A DNA stretch of 64,000 nucleotides, from the NCBI GenBank assembly GCA_019639235.1, contig JAHBSG010000012.1, positions 57,049 through 121,048 on the forward strand, read 5' to 3'. Position 1 is the stretch's first letter. Every line of letters begins with the position of its first letter. Under the pieces are notes generated by a model. That model worked only from the letters and a program-made list of their open reading frames with translations. It searched no databases and was not told the origin of the DNA. This document shows, piece by piece, positions 34,926-45,131 of this stretch. The stretch comes from Acidobacteriota bacterium (lineage in GTDB: Bacteria; Acidobacteriota; Blastocatellia; Pyrinomonadales; Pyrinomonadaceae). The position numbers and the translations under genes were made by a program.

Positions 34926-35243
34926 ATGCAGAACCGTATCGAAGTATTTGAACAGATACTTGCGGCCGACCCGGAGAACACGATGGTGATGTTCGGGCTT
35001 GCGAAGGAATATGAGAAGGCGGGCGAGCACCCGAAAGTGATCGCCATGCTCGAAGGTTATCTTGCCAAGGCCGACGACGAGGGCAATGCCTACGGCACAC
35101 TCGCCCAGGCATACCTTGCCACCGGCCAACGCGAAAAAGCCATCGCGGCCTACACCAAAGGCATCGAGGTCTCAATGGCCCACGGCCACCCCTCAATGGC
35201 AAACGAATATCGAATGACGCTCGAGATCGATCTAGCGGATTGA
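34926..35243 (+). CDS. Tetratricopeptide repeat protein
   Basis: 105 residues making about two and a half TPR units: MVMFGLAKEYEKAGEHPKVI, then AYGTLAQAYLATGQREKAIAA. A scaffold for protein contact; the partner is unknown. The preceding 80 bases hold another copy of the ATCCTGT repeat and no gene. Confidence 0.8.
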   Translation: MQNRIEVFEQILAADPENTMVMFGLAKEYEKAGEHPKVIAMLEGYLAKADDEGNAYGTLAQAYLATGQREKAIAAYTKGIEVSMAHGHPSMANEYRMTLEIDLAD

Positions 35244-35248
35244 GCTCA

Positions 35249-35899
35249 CTAACTCATCGGCGCACAAGGGGAAACCGTAGCCTGTTTTATCCTCACCGGT
35301 TTCGCCGGTTTCTCATCGCTAACCTCTGCTTTATTGATCGCATCCACGACATCCATTCCCTTGATGACCTTTCCGAAGGCGGCGAACGAGCCGTCAAGGT
35401 GCGGGGCATCGCCGACGAGGATGAAGAAATTCGTCGTGGCGGTGTTCGCCTCTTCGCCGCGGGCCATTGAGAGTATCCCTCGGGTGTGGAGCACCTTGTT
35501 CGGTTCGTCCGGCAGCGTTCGCCTTCCCCGCGATCCGATCTCGAATGTCACTCCGCCCTCGCGGGTCCAAAAGTTGCCGCCCTGGATCACGAATCCGGGC
35601 ACAACGCGGTCGAAGGTCGTTGTGTTCAGGTAGCCGAGTTCGGCTATGTTCAGGAAACTGCGGACGCTCTCGGGGGCGTGTTCGGGATACATTTCTGCGA
35701 TGATGATGCCGGCATCCGTGTCGAGCGTAACGCATTTCTTCGCCATCGTCGCTACGTCCGCCCCGTCAAAGGGCTCGGCCTTTTTTGTCTGCTCCGCGGG
35801 CCGCGAATTGGCCTTTGCCGGCTCCTTTTCGGGCGGCGTCTGCGAGCTTGCGGCGAAAGAAAGGGCGGCAACGAAAAGCGAAATAGCGAGCATCCTCAT
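35249..35899 (-). CDS. Cyclophilin-type peptidyl-prolyl isomerase
   Basis: Speeds cis-trans isomerisation of prolyl bonds. From ATG 35899 (MRMLAISLFVAALSFAASS) it has a signal peptide, so it acts outside the cytoplasm. Cyclophilin core: VPGFVIQGGNF, GILSMARGEEANTATTNFFI and FAAFGKVIKGMDVVDAI. A Glu/Lys/Pro linker follows the signal. The start is chosen over 35965, which has no signal. Confidence 0.88.
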   Translation of the reverse strand: MRMLAISLFVAALSFAASSQTPPEKEPAKANSRPAEQTKKAEPFDGADVATMAKKCVTLDTDAGIIIAEMYPEHAPESVRSFLNIAELGYLNTTTFDRVVPGFVIQGGNFWTREGGVTFEIGSRGRRTLPDEPNKVLHTRGILSMARGEEANTATTNFFILVGDAPHLDGSFAAFGKVIKGMDVVDAINKAEVSDEKPAKPVRIKQATVSPCAPMS

Positions 35900-35976
35900 A
35901 CTCAAGGATTTTCCGCCAAAACCGAATCGGGTGTAAAGTGTATCGAACGCCTTATCTGATCTCATTGGAGTTTACT

Positions 35977-37674
35977 ATGAACCATCGCCGTCCGGCCTTC
36001 TCGGTCTTTCTTCTCTTAGTTGCGTTTTCGTTTTCGGGGTTTGCCCAGCGCGAGCTCGGCGTCCGGCCAACCGAGACCGGCGGGCCGCTGCTTGCTGGGC
36101 AGGCCGTTTTTGACGTGCTGACCTACGATGTCTCGCTGCGGATCGACCCGAAGAATAAATGGATCACCGGAACGACCGTTATGACGGCAAAGATGGTCAA
36201 GCCCGCAAACGAGATCATTCTTCACCTCGATGGCGCGATGAAGATCGACCGCATCTTTGGCGAATCGAGCGAACGCGACCGGCAAGGCGGGCTCCGCTAC
36301 GAACACAAGGACGGCAAGATACGCATCACATTTCCGGCGGCAAAGCGGGCAGGCGAGGCCTTTGAGACCATCATCACCTACTCCGGCCGTCCGGTGGTCG
36401 CTCCGCGTCCGCCCTGGGTCGGCGGCTTTATGTGGGAGAAGACACCGAGCGGTGCGGACTGGGTCTCGGTCGCCCTGCAGAACGATGGCGCCGATCTCTA
36501 CATCCCGATCAAGGACCATCCGTCCGACAAGGCCGATCAGGTCGCGATGCGGATCACCGTGCCCGATCCGCTCGTCGTTGCCGGGCCCGGCAAGCTGCAG
36601 GAAACGACGAAGAACGGCGACGGAACCTCGACCTACTATTGGCTGATGACAAATCCGATCCCGAATTACTCGATCGTCTTCAACGCAGCTCCGTATCGGG
36701 TTATCAAAGATTCGATGCCGAGCGTTGCCGGCGGGACGATCCCGATCGAGTTCTACATCCTGCCCGAAAGCTACGACAAGGCGGCGAAGTTGATCGCCGA
36801 GACGAAAAAGTACGTAGAGTTCTACGAGAAATATCTCGGGCCATACCCGTTCCGCTCTCAGAAACTCGGCACGGCCGAAACGCCCCACCTCGGCATGGAG
36901 CACTCAACGATGCTCGCCTACGGCAACAAGTTTCAAACCAACGAGCACGGCTTCGATTGGCTTCAGCTTCACGAACTCGGCCACGAGTGGTGGGCAAATC
37001 TCGTGACGGCCCGCGACTGGAAAGACTTTTGGATACATGAAGGTTTTCAGTCCTTTATGGACACGCTTTACCTCGAGCACCTTGGGAAAAAGGACGCCTA
37101 TTTTGCCGCGATGAAGGGACGAGCCCGAAGGACGCGAAACATGCAGCCGGTCGCACCCCGCGAGGCGAAGTTTGCGTATGAGGTCTATCTCGCCGCTCCG
37201 GATTTCATTCAAAGCGACGGCGACATCTACGGCAAAGGAGCGGTCGTGCTCCACACGCTTCGCTACCTGATCGGCGACGACGCATTCTTCCGCTCGCTTC
37301 GCAAGATGGCATATCCGACACCCGCGATGGAACGGATGACCGACGGCCGGCAAACGCGGCTCGTTGATACCGAAGACTTCCGCCGTATCGCCGAGGCCGA
37401 ATCAAAGATGAAGCTCGATTGGTTCTTTGAGGTCTATCTCCGGCAGCCAAAGCTACCGAAGCTCGTCGCTAGATTCGATGTCCACGGCCAGGGCCCTCAA
37501 ACTATGCTGTTACATTGGGAAACACCTGACAGTATGCCTTTTCCGATGCCGGTCGAGGTAATGGTCAATGGAAAGCCGCAACGCGTCGAGATGAAGAATG
37601 GCAAGGGCTCGACCACTTACACCGGCGAGGCTCCGATACTCGACCCGAAAGGCTGGATTCTCCGGGCCCAATAA
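35977..37674 (+). CDS. M1 family zinc metallopeptidase
   Basis: 565 residues with a signal peptide from ATG 35977 (ribosome site TTGGAG six bases ahead). The zinc site is HELGHEWWAN: His 332, Glu 333, His 336, with the third ligand Glu 355 in WIHEGF. The substrate-end LGMEHSTML replaces the usual GAMEN. It removes N-terminal residues from peptides, probably outside the cytoplasm. It is divergent from the cyclophilin. Confidence 0.9.
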   Translation: MNHRRPAFSVFLLLVAFSFSGFAQRELGVRPTETGGPLLAGQAVFDVLTYDVSLRIDPKNKWITGTTVMTAKMVKPANEIILHLDGAMKIDRIFGESSERDRQGGLRYEHKDGKIRITFPAAKRAGEAFETIITYSGRPVVAPRPPWVGGFMWEKTPSGADWVSVALQNDGADLYIPIKDHPSDKADQVAMRITVPDPLVVAGPGKLQETTKNGDGTSTYYWLMTNPIPNYSIVFNAAPYRVIKDSMPSVAGGTIPIEFYILPESYDKAAKLIAETKKYVEFYEKYLGPYPFRSQKLGTAETPHLGMEHSTMLAYGNKFQTNEHGFDWLQLHELGHEWWANLVTARDWKDFWIHEGFQSFMDTLYLEHLGKKDAYFAAMKGRARRTRNMQPVAPREAKFAYEVYLAAPDFIQSDGDIYGKGAVVLHTLRYLIGDDAFFRSLRKMAYPTPAMERMTDGRQTRLVDTEDFRRIAEAESKMKLDWFFEVYLRQPKLPKLVARFDVHGQGPQTMLLHWETPDSMPFPMPVEVMVNGKPQRVEMKNGKGSTTYTGEAPILDPKGWILRAQ

Positions 37675-37677
37675 GTT

Positions 37678-38133
37678 TCATTCCTCGCCGCTCTCGCACC
37701 ACTCTTTCGTCACTCGGTGGCGATAGTCGAACATCTTCTCTATCCGCGGCAAGATGAAAAGCGGAGCGGCGAGGTCGCCGATGATGCTCATCGGCGGCTC
37801 GAATTCGATCTCGTCGCGGAGCACGGCACCTTCCTCGTGCGGCTCGACTATGTGCCGGTGCCGCCATGAGGCGAACGGCCCCGAGATCTGCACGTCTTCG
37901 AACATCCGCGGCGGGTCGTAGGCCGTGTGCTCGGCGACCCAACGCGACGGGATGAGCCCAAATATCTTTTGCTCGATGATCGCCCGCGAGCCGATCTCTG
38001 AAATATCTGCCTTCTGCACGATCTTCGCGTCTTCCCATGGCGGCACCAGCCGCTCGAATGCATCGGGCAATTCGTGGAACGCAAAAACGCGTTCGGGGCT
38101 TGCCTTGATAACAGATTCTTTTGTGAACTTCAT
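37678..38133 (-). CDS. SRPBCC-type (START-like) protein
   Basis: 151 residues with the helix-grip fold: KESVIKASPERVFAFHE at the start, then GSRAIIEQKIFG and a final IEKMFDYRHRVTKEW. The fold binds a lipid or aromatic ligand. It is convergent with the M1 gene with only three bases between. Confidence 0.78.
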   Translation of the reverse strand: MKFTKESVIKASPERVFAFHELPDAFERLVPPWEDAKIVQKADISEIGSRAIIEQKIFGLIPSRWVAEHTAYDPPRMFEDVQISGPFASWRHRHIVEPHEEGAVLRDEIEFEPPMSIIGDLAAPLFILPRIEKMFDYRHRVTKEWCESGEE

Positions 38134-38139
38134 CGGTCT

Positions 38140-39606
38140 TTAGTTCGCCTGTCCGGCCGCCGGAGATTCGGAAACACCGTTCTTGAGAAGCTGCCAAAGC
38201 TTTTCGATGTGTCTTTCTTCGACGCGGATGCTGCCGATCGAAACGCGAAGGGCAAGCTTGCCCGCGAGCTTTGTGTGCGAGATATAGGCTTCGCCTGTGG
38301 CGTTGATATGGTTCATCAACCTTTCGTTAAAAGTGTCGAGGCCCTCAACTCCTGCCGGACATGCCCGGAAGCAAACCAAGGCAAAATTGACCGGTGCAAG
38401 AAGCTCGAAGTCGCCGCTTTCGTCGATCCACGAAGCAAAAAGCTCGGCAAGCCGGCAGTGCTCGCGGATGCGGGCCTCTATCCCGCGGCGGCCGAAATAT
38501 CGCAGCACGAACCAAAGCTTTAGCGAACGGAACCTGCGGCCAAGCTGGATGCCGTAGTCCATCCCGTTCTTGACCGTCGTCTGCTCGCTGGTCCGGAGAT
38601 ATTCGGGCACGAGCGAAAAGGCGGCCTTGAGCGACTCCATATCCCGGCAATAGAACGCCGAAAGATCAAAGGGCGTAAAGAGCCATTTGTGCGGGTTCAG
38701 CACGATCGAATCCGCCCGCTCCCAGCCCGCAAAAAAATGCCGCTTTTCGTCGAGCACCGCAGCCGGCCCCGCGTAGGCGGCGTCAACGTGCATCCAAAGC
38801 CCGAACTCTTCCGCAATTTCCGCGATCTCGCCGACCGGATCAACGCTGGTTGACGACGTCGTGCCGATGGTCGGGATAACGCAGATCGGCCTGTGGCCCG
38901 CCGCGACGTCTTCCTCGATCGCCCGCCGAAGTTCAGCCGCCCGCATCTCGAACCGCTCGTTACAGGCGATCTTTCTTAAGCTGCGCGTCCCGAGCCCGAG
39001 CGTGATGCAGGCCTTGTCGATCGAGGAATGCACATGCTCGCTCGCGTAAATACAGAGCAGCGGCAAGTCCGGCCGGCCGCTCATCCCAAGCTCTCGAATG
39101 TTGAGCCCGGCCCGCTCGCGTGCGGCCGCGATCGCGTGCATCGTCGAGACCGACGCCGTGTCGTAAATGATGCCCTCAAACGCCTCCGGCAGCCCGAGCA
39201 TTTGCCGGAGCCAGCCGAGAGTTACGTCTTCTAGTTCAGTGGATGCCGGTGCGGTCCGCCATAGCATCGACTTCATATCAAAGGCGGCCGAGAGCGTTTC
39301 GCCGAGAATGCCGGGGCCCGATGTCGATGTTGAAAAGAGCCCGTGGAAGTTTGGGTGGTTCCAATTCGTGACCGCCGGAAGTATCAGCTTCTCGACATCT
39401 GCGATGATCGCTTCAAAGCTCTCGCCCGCCTCGGGAGCCTCCGTCGGCAACTCGTCCGCCAAGCGGCCGGGCCCCGTCCGGGCAAGGACAGGAAGCTTTT
39501 CGAGCTGCTCGAAGTAACCGTTGATGAACTCCAAAACGCTTCCGCCCGCATCGAGGAATTCATCTGCCGGCATATCGCCGAAAGAATGTCGTTTAGTTTC
39601 GCTCAT
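38140..39606 (-). CDS. Group II PLP-dependent amino-acid decarboxylase
   Basis: About 489 residues from ATG 39606. The PLP-binding Lys is in LNPHKWLFTPFD (about residue 305), preceded by DAAYAGPA. The family makes amines from aromatic amino acids or glutamate and related acids; YDTASVSTMHAIAA is the substrate-loop stretch. An earlier start at 39642 lacks homology in its first 12 residues. It lies near two amino-acid transporters, which could supply substrate. Confidence 0.87.
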   Translation of the reverse strand: MSETKRHSFGDMPADEFLDAGGSVLEFINGYFEQLEKLPVLARTGPGRLADELPTEAPEAGESFEAIIADVEKLILPAVTNWNHPNFHGLFSTSTSGPGILGETLSAAFDMKSMLWRTAPASTELEDVTLGWLRQMLGLPEAFEGIIYDTASVSTMHAIAAARERAGLNIRELGMSGRPDLPLLCIYASEHVHSSIDKACITLGLGTRSLRKIACNERFEMRAAELRRAIEEDVAAGHRPICVIPTIGTTSSTSVDPVGEIAEIAEEFGLWMHVDAAYAGPAAVLDEKRHFFAGWERADSIVLNPHKWLFTPFDLSAFYCRDMESLKAAFSLVPEYLRTSEQTTVKNGMDYGIQLGRRFRSLKLWFVLRYFGRRGIEARIREHCRLAELFASWIDESGDFELLAPVNFALVCFRACPAGVEGLDTFNERLMNHINATGEAYISHTKLAGKLALRVSIGSIRVEERHIEKLWQLLKNGVSESPAAGQAN

Positions 39607-39734
39607 TGCTTCGCTTGTAAATAATAAAAGCCGATTATACAATGCAACGAACTAGACCTGTCCCCATTACGCGGCCCATCAAGCCGCTCAGACACGAAAA
39701 TTAGAACAATTACCTGTCGTTACTCGAGGTGTAA

Positions 39735-41360
39735 ATGAATCACAAGGTCATGAAACTTGCGTTTTCTCTTTTTGCCGCATTTATATTGCCAGTCGTTGCA
39801 GCGGCCCAGCAGGAGGGCATCGATGAACGCATCGATAAAGCTTTCAAGCCGGTTGCCGACTGGTGGGAGTGGCTGGTGTTCTTCCCGATGCCGCTTCCCG
39901 CTCCTTTCAATCTCCCGATCGTCCTGTATCTATTGATCGGCGGTGCGGTGTTCTTTACCTTAGCATTCGGCTTTGTGAACATTCGCCGATTCCCGCTGGC
40001 TCTAAATGTCGTTCGCGGCAAGTACGACGATATCGAGATGGCTGACGACCCGACGCACGAAGAACCGCACTCGATGAAGGCGGAGGTCGAAATGACCGAC
40101 GAAGGCGATATAGTCCAGACCATCAAGGACGAAAGCCACCACGGCGAGGTAAATCACTTTCAGGCTTTGGCGACGGCAGTTTCCGGCACCGTCGGCCTGG
40201 GCAACATCGCCGGCGTCGCTATTGCTGTCGGGATCGGCGGTCCCGGTGCGACGTTCTGGATGATCGTAGCGGGCCTGCTCGGAATGTCGTCAAAATTCGT
40301 CGAATGTACGCTCGGCGTCAAGTATCGGGATATCGACAAGGATGGAACCGTTCACGGCGGCCCGATGTACTATCTCTCGCGTGGCCTTTCAGAAAAGGGC
40401 CTCGGCGGACTCGGCAAGGTGCTTGCCGTTGTCTTTGCGCTCTTCTGTATCGGAGGATCTTTTGGCGGCGGAAACGCATTTCAGGCAAATCAGGCGACAA
40501 CCCAACTCCTCAATACCTTCAATCTCGGCTCGGGTGGAGCAACCCGCACTGTGGTCGGGATCATCATGGCCATTCTGGTGGCCGTAGTCATAATTGGCGG
40601 CATTAAGCGCATTGCCAAGGTGACGGACAAGCTCGTACCGCTGATGGCGATCATCTATATCCTCGCCTCTTTGGTCATCATCCTCGCCCATTTCAGCGAG
40701 ATCCCGGCAGCAATCGGTGTCATCATCTCCGGAGCGTTCACTCCCGAAGCAGGTGTCGGCGGCGTCGCGGGCGTCATCATTCAGGGTTTCCGGCGTGCTG
40801 CGTTCTCAAATGAAGCCGGTGCCGGTTCGGCCGCTATCGCTCACTCAGCCGTTAGGACAAAATATCCGGCGAGCGAAGGTTTGGTCGCACTGCTCGAACC
40901 GTTCATTGATACGGTGGTCATCTGCACAATGACCGCTATCGTGATAGTTCTTTACAACATGGACGGTTACTTCGTCTATGGTCAGGTGGCAGATACGAGC
41001 ACCTCGGCCGGTGTAGCTTTAACCGCAGCGGCATACAACGATATACTTCCGCATTTCGACTATGTGCTGACGATCGCGGTGGTCCTCTTCGCCTTCTCGA
41101 CGATGATCTCGTGGTCCTACTACGGGCTGCAATCGTGGAAGTATCTGTTCGGACGTTCGGCCGCGGCCGACCTATCGTTCAAGCTGCTCTTCTGCATCTT
41201 TGTGGTCATCGGTGCGGCAGCCTCGCTCGGTTCGGTCCTCGCTTTCTCGGACGCGATGATCCTGGCGATGGTCTTCCCGAATATGATCGGCCTGCTTCTG
41301 CTCTTCCCGCGTGTTCGTGAAGAGCTTAGCCGATACCTGAAGGCGATCGGAAAAAGCTAG
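39735..41360 (+). CDS. Alanine/glycine:cation symporter
   Basis: 541 residues, AGCS family. A signal-like first helix (LAFSLFAAFILPVVAAAQ) is followed by about nine membrane segments. GNIAGVAIAVGIGGPGATFWM and GGPMYYLSRGL are the family signature stretches. Imports alanine or glycine with Na+. Ribosome site GAGGTG. A strong terminator follows. Confidence 0.92.
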   Translation: MNHKVMKLAFSLFAAFILPVVAAAQQEGIDERIDKAFKPVADWWEWLVFFPMPLPAPFNLPIVLYLLIGGAVFFTLAFGFVNIRRFPLALNVVRGKYDDIEMADDPTHEEPHSMKAEVEMTDEGDIVQTIKDESHHGEVNHFQALATAVSGTVGLGNIAGVAIAVGIGGPGATFWMIVAGLLGMSSKFVECTLGVKYRDIDKDGTVHGGPMYYLSRGLSEKGLGGLGKVLAVVFALFCIGGSFGGGNAFQANQATTQLLNTFNLGSGGATRTVVGIIMAILVAVVIIGGIKRIAKVTDKLVPLMAIIYILASLVIILAHFSEIPAAIGVIISGAFTPEAGVGGVAGVIIQGFRRAAFSNEAGAGSAAIAHSAVRTKYPASEGLVALLEPFIDTVVICTMTAIVIVLYNMDGYFVYGQVADTSTSAGVALTAAAYNDILPHFDYVLTIAVVLFAFSTMISWSYYGLQSWKYLFGRSAAADLSFKLLFCIFVVIGAAASLGSVLAFSDAMILAMVFPNMIGLLLLFPRVREELSRYLKAIGKS

Positions 41361-41386
41361 AGCGGTTCACGAAGTTGTTGAGTTCG

Positions 41387-41424
41387 GCGGCCCCGGAAAT
41401 TTAATTCCCGGGGCCGCAATTTTT
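41387..41424 (+). terminator. Intrinsic terminator after the alanine symporter
   Basis: 10-bp GC-rich stem, GCGGCCCCGG at 41387-41396 with its complement at 41408-41417, followed by AATTTTT. It separates the symporter from the next transporter. Confidence 0.85.
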
Positions 41425-41555
41425 GGCTTGAAAACACGCCTGAACTGTGCATAATCACTTCTGTTTCGAGCCTTTCGGCGCGTGTTGCGATCAGCGTTCA
41501 ACCCGAACACCTCCACCGAATTCCGCGAAATCAAGCCTATTTCTCGGAGGTGACC

Positions 41556-43589
41556 ATGTCACTCTTTGCTACAAAGTCGATCGAAAAGATCATCGCCGAA
41601 GCGAAAGAGACCGGCGAACATACCCTTAAAAAGACGCTCAGTTCGCTTGACCTTACGATGCTCGGCATCGGGGCGATCATCGGCACCGGCATCTTTGTCC
41701 TTACGGGCCAGGCCGCCGGTAAACACGCCGGGCCCGCGGTCGTCATTTCGATGATCGTGGCCGGCATCGCAAGCGCCTGTGCCGCGTTGTGCTATTCGGA
41801 GTTTGCTTCAAGTATCCCGATCTCCGGCTCGGCCTATGCTTACGGCTACGGCACGCTCGGCGAGTTCATCGCCTGGATCATCGGCTGGGACCTCATTCTC
41901 GAATACGCCTTTGGCGCAGCGACCGTTGCCGTCGGGTGGTCAGGATATGTCGTCAGCCTTTTCCGCGACACTCTCGGGGTCAATTTCCCGCTCGCTTTAA
42001 GTGCTCCGCCCGGAGTCCCGCTTCTGGATTCATCCGGAAACACGATCGCAACCGGTGTTTTCAACTTACCTGCGTTCCTGATAGCGATAGCGGTGACCCT
42101 TTTGCTTATCCGCGGGATCAAAGAATCGGCGAGATTCAATTCCGTAATTGTGGTCATCAAGGTGCTCGTTGTCGTTCTGTTCATAATCGCCGGAATCGGT
42201 TTTGTGAACACGAGTAACTTGGGTATCGGCTGCGAGGTTGGTGCTCCCGGTTGTGCGGAGTTCATGCCGTTCGGTTTGAGCGGCGTCATAACCGGAGCCG
42301 CGGTCATCTTCTTTGCATACATTGGCTTCGATGCCGTATCGACCGCCGCACAGGAAGCACGGAACCCGCAAAAGGATATGCCGATCGGCATTCTTGGCTC
42401 GCTGGCGATCTGTACGGTGCTTTATATTCTGGTTGCCGGGATCATGGTCGGGCTTGTTGACTATAAGCTCCTGACCAACGCTGCTGCTCCGATCGCCACC
42501 GCGATCGACGCTGCCCGCGATGTTGCGGCAGGCACGACGATGGGGACGATCCTCATTGCGTTCCCGACCATCATCAAGGTCGGTGCCGTGCTCGGTTTGA
42601 GCTCGACGATGGTCGTCATGGTGATGGGCCAGCCTCGGGTCTTTTATTCGATGTCGAAGGACGGCCTGCTGCCCGAATGGGCGGCCAAGGTACATCCCAA
42701 ATTCCAGACGCCTCATATCACGACAGCCATCACCGGCACGATAGTCGCGATCCTCGCCGGCTTCGTCCCGATCCATCTGCTTGGCGAGCTTGTTTCCATC
42801 GGCACGCTCTTCGCGTTCGTCATTGTCGGAACCGGGGTGATCATCCTTCGGTCGTCGAACCCGACGCTTCATCGGCCGTTCAAGGTGCCTCTCTCGCCAT
42901 ACATTCCGATGGCGACGGTGATGATCTCTGCCTTTCTGATGAACAACCTGCCGCTCGATACATGGCTGCGGCTAATTGTATGGATGTCGCTCGGCCTCGT
43001 AATCTACTTTGCTTACAGCTACAAGAACAGCCACATAGCAAAAATGGAAAGCGACACTGCTCCGGTAAGCGATTCGACAACCTCGACGGCTTCGACCGTG
43101 ATGAGCCTTGTTGCGATCGGCGTATCTATCCTTGCCGCCGCCGCGGCACTCAATTTAGAAAATCTGCTCGGACGGCAGATCTATCCATACTCGGCCATAA
43201 ATCTGCTCGTCGGACTCGCCGTAGGAATGGGCGTTTATTGGATCATCGATAAGCAGTTGAGCAACAGCGTCCGTGGCGATGCTGTCGCCGGGTACACGCC
43301 GCCGGTTGCGGCGATGCTTTCGATCGTCGGTGCGGCGATCTTGACCATTTGGCAGGTCGAGTTCTTCATTCCGAACACGACCTGGCTCGATACGGCCGTC
43401 CGCTCCTTCGCCTGGATCACGACCGGCGTGCTGGTCGCAATGCTGATGTACGGCAGCAGCGACCGGAACGCACCCCGGACGTCCGCTGTTCGCACTGCGG
43501 GCCTTGTGGCCTCGCTTGTTAATCTGGCGGTCTGGATCGCCATCTTCTGGTGGTTCTTGACCCACTGGGCTGATTTTCACGGGAAATGA
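41556..43589 (+). CDS. APC-family cationic amino-acid permease
   Basis: 677 residues with about 14 membrane segments. The signature GIGAIIGTGIFVLTG opens helix 1; SGSAYAYGYGTLGEF, YIGFDAVSTAAQE and GQPRVFYSMSKDGLLP mark the CAT type. The C-terminal third has extra helices (ASTVMSLVAIGVSI). It imports an amino acid, type unclear. ATG 41556 has GGAGG five bases ahead. Confidence 0.9.
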   Translation: MSLFATKSIEKIIAEAKETGEHTLKKTLSSLDLTMLGIGAIIGTGIFVLTGQAAGKHAGPAVVISMIVAGIASACAALCYSEFASSIPISGSAYAYGYGTLGEFIAWIIGWDLILEYAFGAATVAVGWSGYVVSLFRDTLGVNFPLALSAPPGVPLLDSSGNTIATGVFNLPAFLIAIAVTLLLIRGIKESARFNSVIVVIKVLVVVLFIIAGIGFVNTSNLGIGCEVGAPGCAEFMPFGLSGVITGAAVIFFAYIGFDAVSTAAQEARNPQKDMPIGILGSLAICTVLYILVAGIMVGLVDYKLLTNAAAPIATAIDAARDVAAGTTMGTILIAFPTIIKVGAVLGLSSTMVVMVMGQPRVFYSMSKDGLLPEWAAKVHPKFQTPHITTAITGTIVAILAGFVPIHLLGELVSIGTLFAFVIVGTGVIILRSSNPTLHRPFKVPLSPYIPMATVMISAFLMNNLPLDTWLRLIVWMSLGLVIYFAYSYKNSHIAKMESDTAPVSDSTTSTASTVMSLVAIGVSILAAAAALNLENLLGRQIYPYSAINLLVGLAVGMGVYWIIDKQLSNSVRGDAVAGYTPPVAAMLSIVGAAILTIWQVEFFIPNTTWLDTAVRSFAWITTGVLVAMLMYGSSDRNAPRTSAVRTAGLVASLVNLAVWIAIFWWFLTHWADFHGK

Positions 43590-43667
43590 CCGCTTGACAG
43601 CCGGTTGGCCGAATGCCGCAAAGTTCGCAGAGAGAGATAATCTCTGTATACTCTGTGGCATTCTTTT

Positions 43668-45077
43668 ATGCCAAAGACATTGATCAAGTGGCTCGTGACG
43701 ATCGGTTCGGGCTTTCTGATTTACGCCTTTCCGCCGCCGGCTGGGATCGCTCCCGAGGCATGGACGCTATTTGCCGTTTTCATCGCTACGATCGTAGGGT
43801 CGATCGTGCAGCCGCTGACCGGAAGCGCGATGGTCCTGCTCGGCGTCGTTGCGTCCGTTCTTTTCGGGGCTCTTAAACCGACCGATGCTCTTAAGGGATA
43901 TGCCGAGCCGGTCGTCTGGCTCGTTCTCACGGCCTTTTTTCTTTCGGTCGGGATGATCAAGACCGGCCTCGGCCGCCGCATCGCACTGCAGTTCATCCGC
44001 CTCATCGGCCGCCGAACCGTCGGGCTCAGTTACGCCCTGATCGGCACCGACTTCGTCCTTGCCTCGATGATCCCGTCAAACGCAGCACGCAACGGCGGCG
44101 TCATTCTCCCGATCGCCCGCAGCATATGCGAGACCTATGACTCGCGGCCCGATGACGGCACCGCCGGCCGGCTCGGCACGTACCTGATGTCGCTGCTCTA
44201 TCAGGCTGATGTCATCATCTGCGCGACGTTCATCACCGGCCAGGCCTCGAACATCATCATCGCTGACCTCATCGCCAAAAACACCGACCTTCAGATCGGC
44301 TATCTCGGTTGGTTCGCCGCGGCGATAGTTCCGGCGGTTCTTTCGCTCATTGCCGTGCCGTATCTGGTCTTCAGAATGTCGCCGCCGGAGATCAAGGAAA
44401 CGCCCGAGGCCGAGCGATTCGCCTCCGAAGAGCTTGAGAAACTCGGTAGCGTGAAACGCGGCGAGTGGGTAATGCTTGCCGTGCTCATCGGCGTGGTCGT
44501 GATGTGGACGACCAAAGATCATCTTCACAGCCTTGATACGGCGATCGTGGCAATGGCGGGCATCTGCGGCCTGCTGATCGGCAAGGTCGTTGACTGGAAG
44601 GACCTGATGGGCGAGCACAATGCCTGGTCCGTCTTTATCTGGTATGGCGGTTTGGTCAACATGGCCGCACAGCTCAGCAACACGGGCCTGACAAAGGTTT
44701 TTGCCGAATCGATGGGCGGCTATACAAGTGCGATGGGTTGGGTCGCGGCCCTTGTCATTCTTGCCCTCGTCTATTTCTACGCTCACTATCTTTTCGCTTC
44801 GATCACGGCACATGTACTCGCGATGTTCGTCCCCTTCGTCGCGGTAACACTAACGGCCGGGGCACCCGCCGGCCTTGCCGTTCTTTTGCTTGCCTATTTC
44901 TCGAATCTCAATGCGGGTCTTACCCACTACGGCACGACACCGGCACCGATATATTTCGGCACCGGATACGTCTCGCTGCAAACGTGGTGGAAGATCGGCC
45001 TCGCCGCCTCGGTCGTGAACATCGTTATCTGGGGAACCGTGGGCGTCGCATGGTGGAAGCTGCTCGGCTGGTGGTAA
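43668..45077 (+). CDS. DASS-family anion transporter
   Basis: 469 residues with about 12 membrane segments. The SLC13/DASS signatures are visible as SMIPSNAARNGGVILPI, TGQASNIIIADL and SNLNAGLTHYGTTPAPIYFGTGY. It probably moves di- or tricarboxylates. It follows a short intergenic CTCTGTGG repeat and has no clear ribosome site. Confidence 0.87.
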   Translation: MPKTLIKWLVTIGSGFLIYAFPPPAGIAPEAWTLFAVFIATIVGSIVQPLTGSAMVLLGVVASVLFGALKPTDALKGYAEPVVWLVLTAFFLSVGMIKTGLGRRIALQFIRLIGRRTVGLSYALIGTDFVLASMIPSNAARNGGVILPIARSICETYDSRPDDGTAGRLGTYLMSLLYQADVIICATFITGQASNIIIADLIAKNTDLQIGYLGWFAAAIVPAVLSLIAVPYLVFRMSPPEIKETPEAERFASEELEKLGSVKRGEWVMLAVLIGVVVMWTTKDHLHSLDTAIVAMAGICGLLIGKVVDWKDLMGEHNAWSVFIWYGGLVNMAAQLSNTGLTKVFAESMGGYTSAMGWVAALVILALVYFYAHYLFASITAHVLAMFVPFVAVTLTAGAPAGLAVLLLAYFSNLNAGLTHYGTTPAPIYFGTGYVSLQTWWKIGLAASVVNIVIWGTVGVAWWKLLGWW

Positions 45078-45078
45078 A

Positions 45079-45106
45079 GAAAAAAGGCCGGGAGGTTGTC
45101 CCGGCC
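45079..45106 (-). terminator. Intrinsic terminator for the foldase gene
   Basis: 8-bp GC stem, GGCCGGGA (45086-45093) and TCCCGGCC (45099-45106). On the minus strand it is followed by TTTTTTCTT, so it ends the foldase transcript and may also stop readthrough from the + side. Confidence 0.8.
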
Positions 45107-45131
45107 CTGTTTCGTATAACTCAGTTCCGGG